6,777 bases of DNA. Origin: Brachyspira catarrhinii (GTDB taxonomy: Bacteria > Spirochaetota > Brachyspiria > Brachyspirales > Brachyspiraceae). Positions 6,678-6,777 of the stretch are shown one piece after another. Below the pieces are notes generated by a model. The model searched no databases. It was not told the origin of the DNA and worked only from the letters and a program-made list of their open reading frames with translations. A program made the translations under genes and the position numbers. Numbering within the stretch: the stretch's first letter is position 1; the number at the start of each line of letters is the position of its first letter. The DNA lies in the NCBI RefSeq assembly GCF_005518285.1, contig NZ_SJDU01000104.1, positions 1 through 6,777 on the forward strand, in the 5' to 3' direction.

Positions 6678-6777
6678 ATGAATAAAAAACATTTTAATGC
6701 ATTGAACGATTATTTTGTCAGGTATTTCTTCACCGATAAGGGAGGCGAAAAAGTCCTCCTCGATTTTATAAACGCCG
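6678..6777 (+). CDS. Rpn/PD-(D/E)XK family nuclease-transposase, N-terminal part only (runs off right edge)
   Basis: Thirty-three codons lie in the window. They read MNKKHFNALN then DYFVRYFFTD, then KGGEKVLLDFINA. The pattern of DYFVRYxF, a short G-containing turn and LLDFINA is the familiar N terminus of Rpn-family recombination-promoting nucleases (PD-(D/E)XK nuclease-family transposases), which occur in many copies in Brachyspira and some other gut bacteria. The catalytic PD-(D/E)XK residues lie outside the window, so intactness cannot be judged. The ATG is placed right behind a perfect promoter with no Shine-Dalgarno sequence. Codons late in this stretch favour C endings (GTC, CTC, TTC, ACC, GCC), a little unlike the neighbouring genes; with so few codons this is only a hint of a different origin. 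Confidence 0.8.
   Translation, partial: MNKKHFNALNDYFVRYFFTDKGGEKVLLDFINA

Noticed and set aside
6741..6759. GGAGG...CCTCC hairpin inside the Rpn-type gene, with GGAGG as a possible internal ribosome-binding site
   Set aside because: No start codon follows GGAGG at a usable distance, and the codons around it encode conserved family residues.

Overview
The window looks like chromosome from a low-GC, AT-rich spirochaete, most probably Brachyspira. The reasons are very A/T-rich intergenic DNA, spirochaete-style lipoprotein signal peptides with relaxed lipoboxes, a bacterial hemerythrin beside HslUV, and a gene start typical of the Rpn/PD-(D/E)XK 'recombination-promoting nuclease' family that is abundant in Brachyspira. 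The genus call is inference from protein style, not from a marker gene.

Layout. Everything from 1 to 6433 is on the minus strand, so it reads right to left: a BNR/Asp-box sialidase-like lipoprotein (6433-5165); hslV and hslU, overlapping by one base (4929-3032); a stand-alone bacterial hemerythrin (2944-2462); lnt, apolipoprotein N-acyltransferase (2363-246); and, 7 bp further on, the start of a small lipoprotein that leaves the window at position 1. On the plus strand, from 6678 to the right edge, is the beginning of an Rpn-type nuclease/transposase gene, transcribed divergently from the sialidase-like gene.

Transcription. Good sigma-70-like promoters are visible ahead of the sialidase-like gene, hslV, lnt and the Rpn-type gene. 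The hemerythrin has a strong ribosome-binding site but no convincing promoter of its own, so it may be read through from hslVU. No convincing rho-independent terminator was found. The gaps of 235 bp (4930-5164) and 244 bp (6434-6677) hold only promoters and A/T-rich low-complexity sequence. No tRNA, rRNA, CRISPR array or insertion-sequence end is visible.

How the genes relate. Two lipoproteins and the enzyme that N-acylates lipoproteins lie in this short stretch, and the partial lipoprotein is probably cotranscribed with lnt. HslV (threonine peptidase) and HslU (AAA+ unfoldase) form one ATP-dependent protease, made from a translationally coupled pair. The rest is ordinary housekeeping. The points most worth a second look are the long charged C-terminal tail of Lnt, joined through A9 and A10 homopolymers where a one-base slip either way gives a quick stop; the apparently leaderless Rpn-type gene behind a perfect promoter; and a sialidase-like lipoprotein that seems to lack some catalytic residues. 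I see no clear new multi-gene system.
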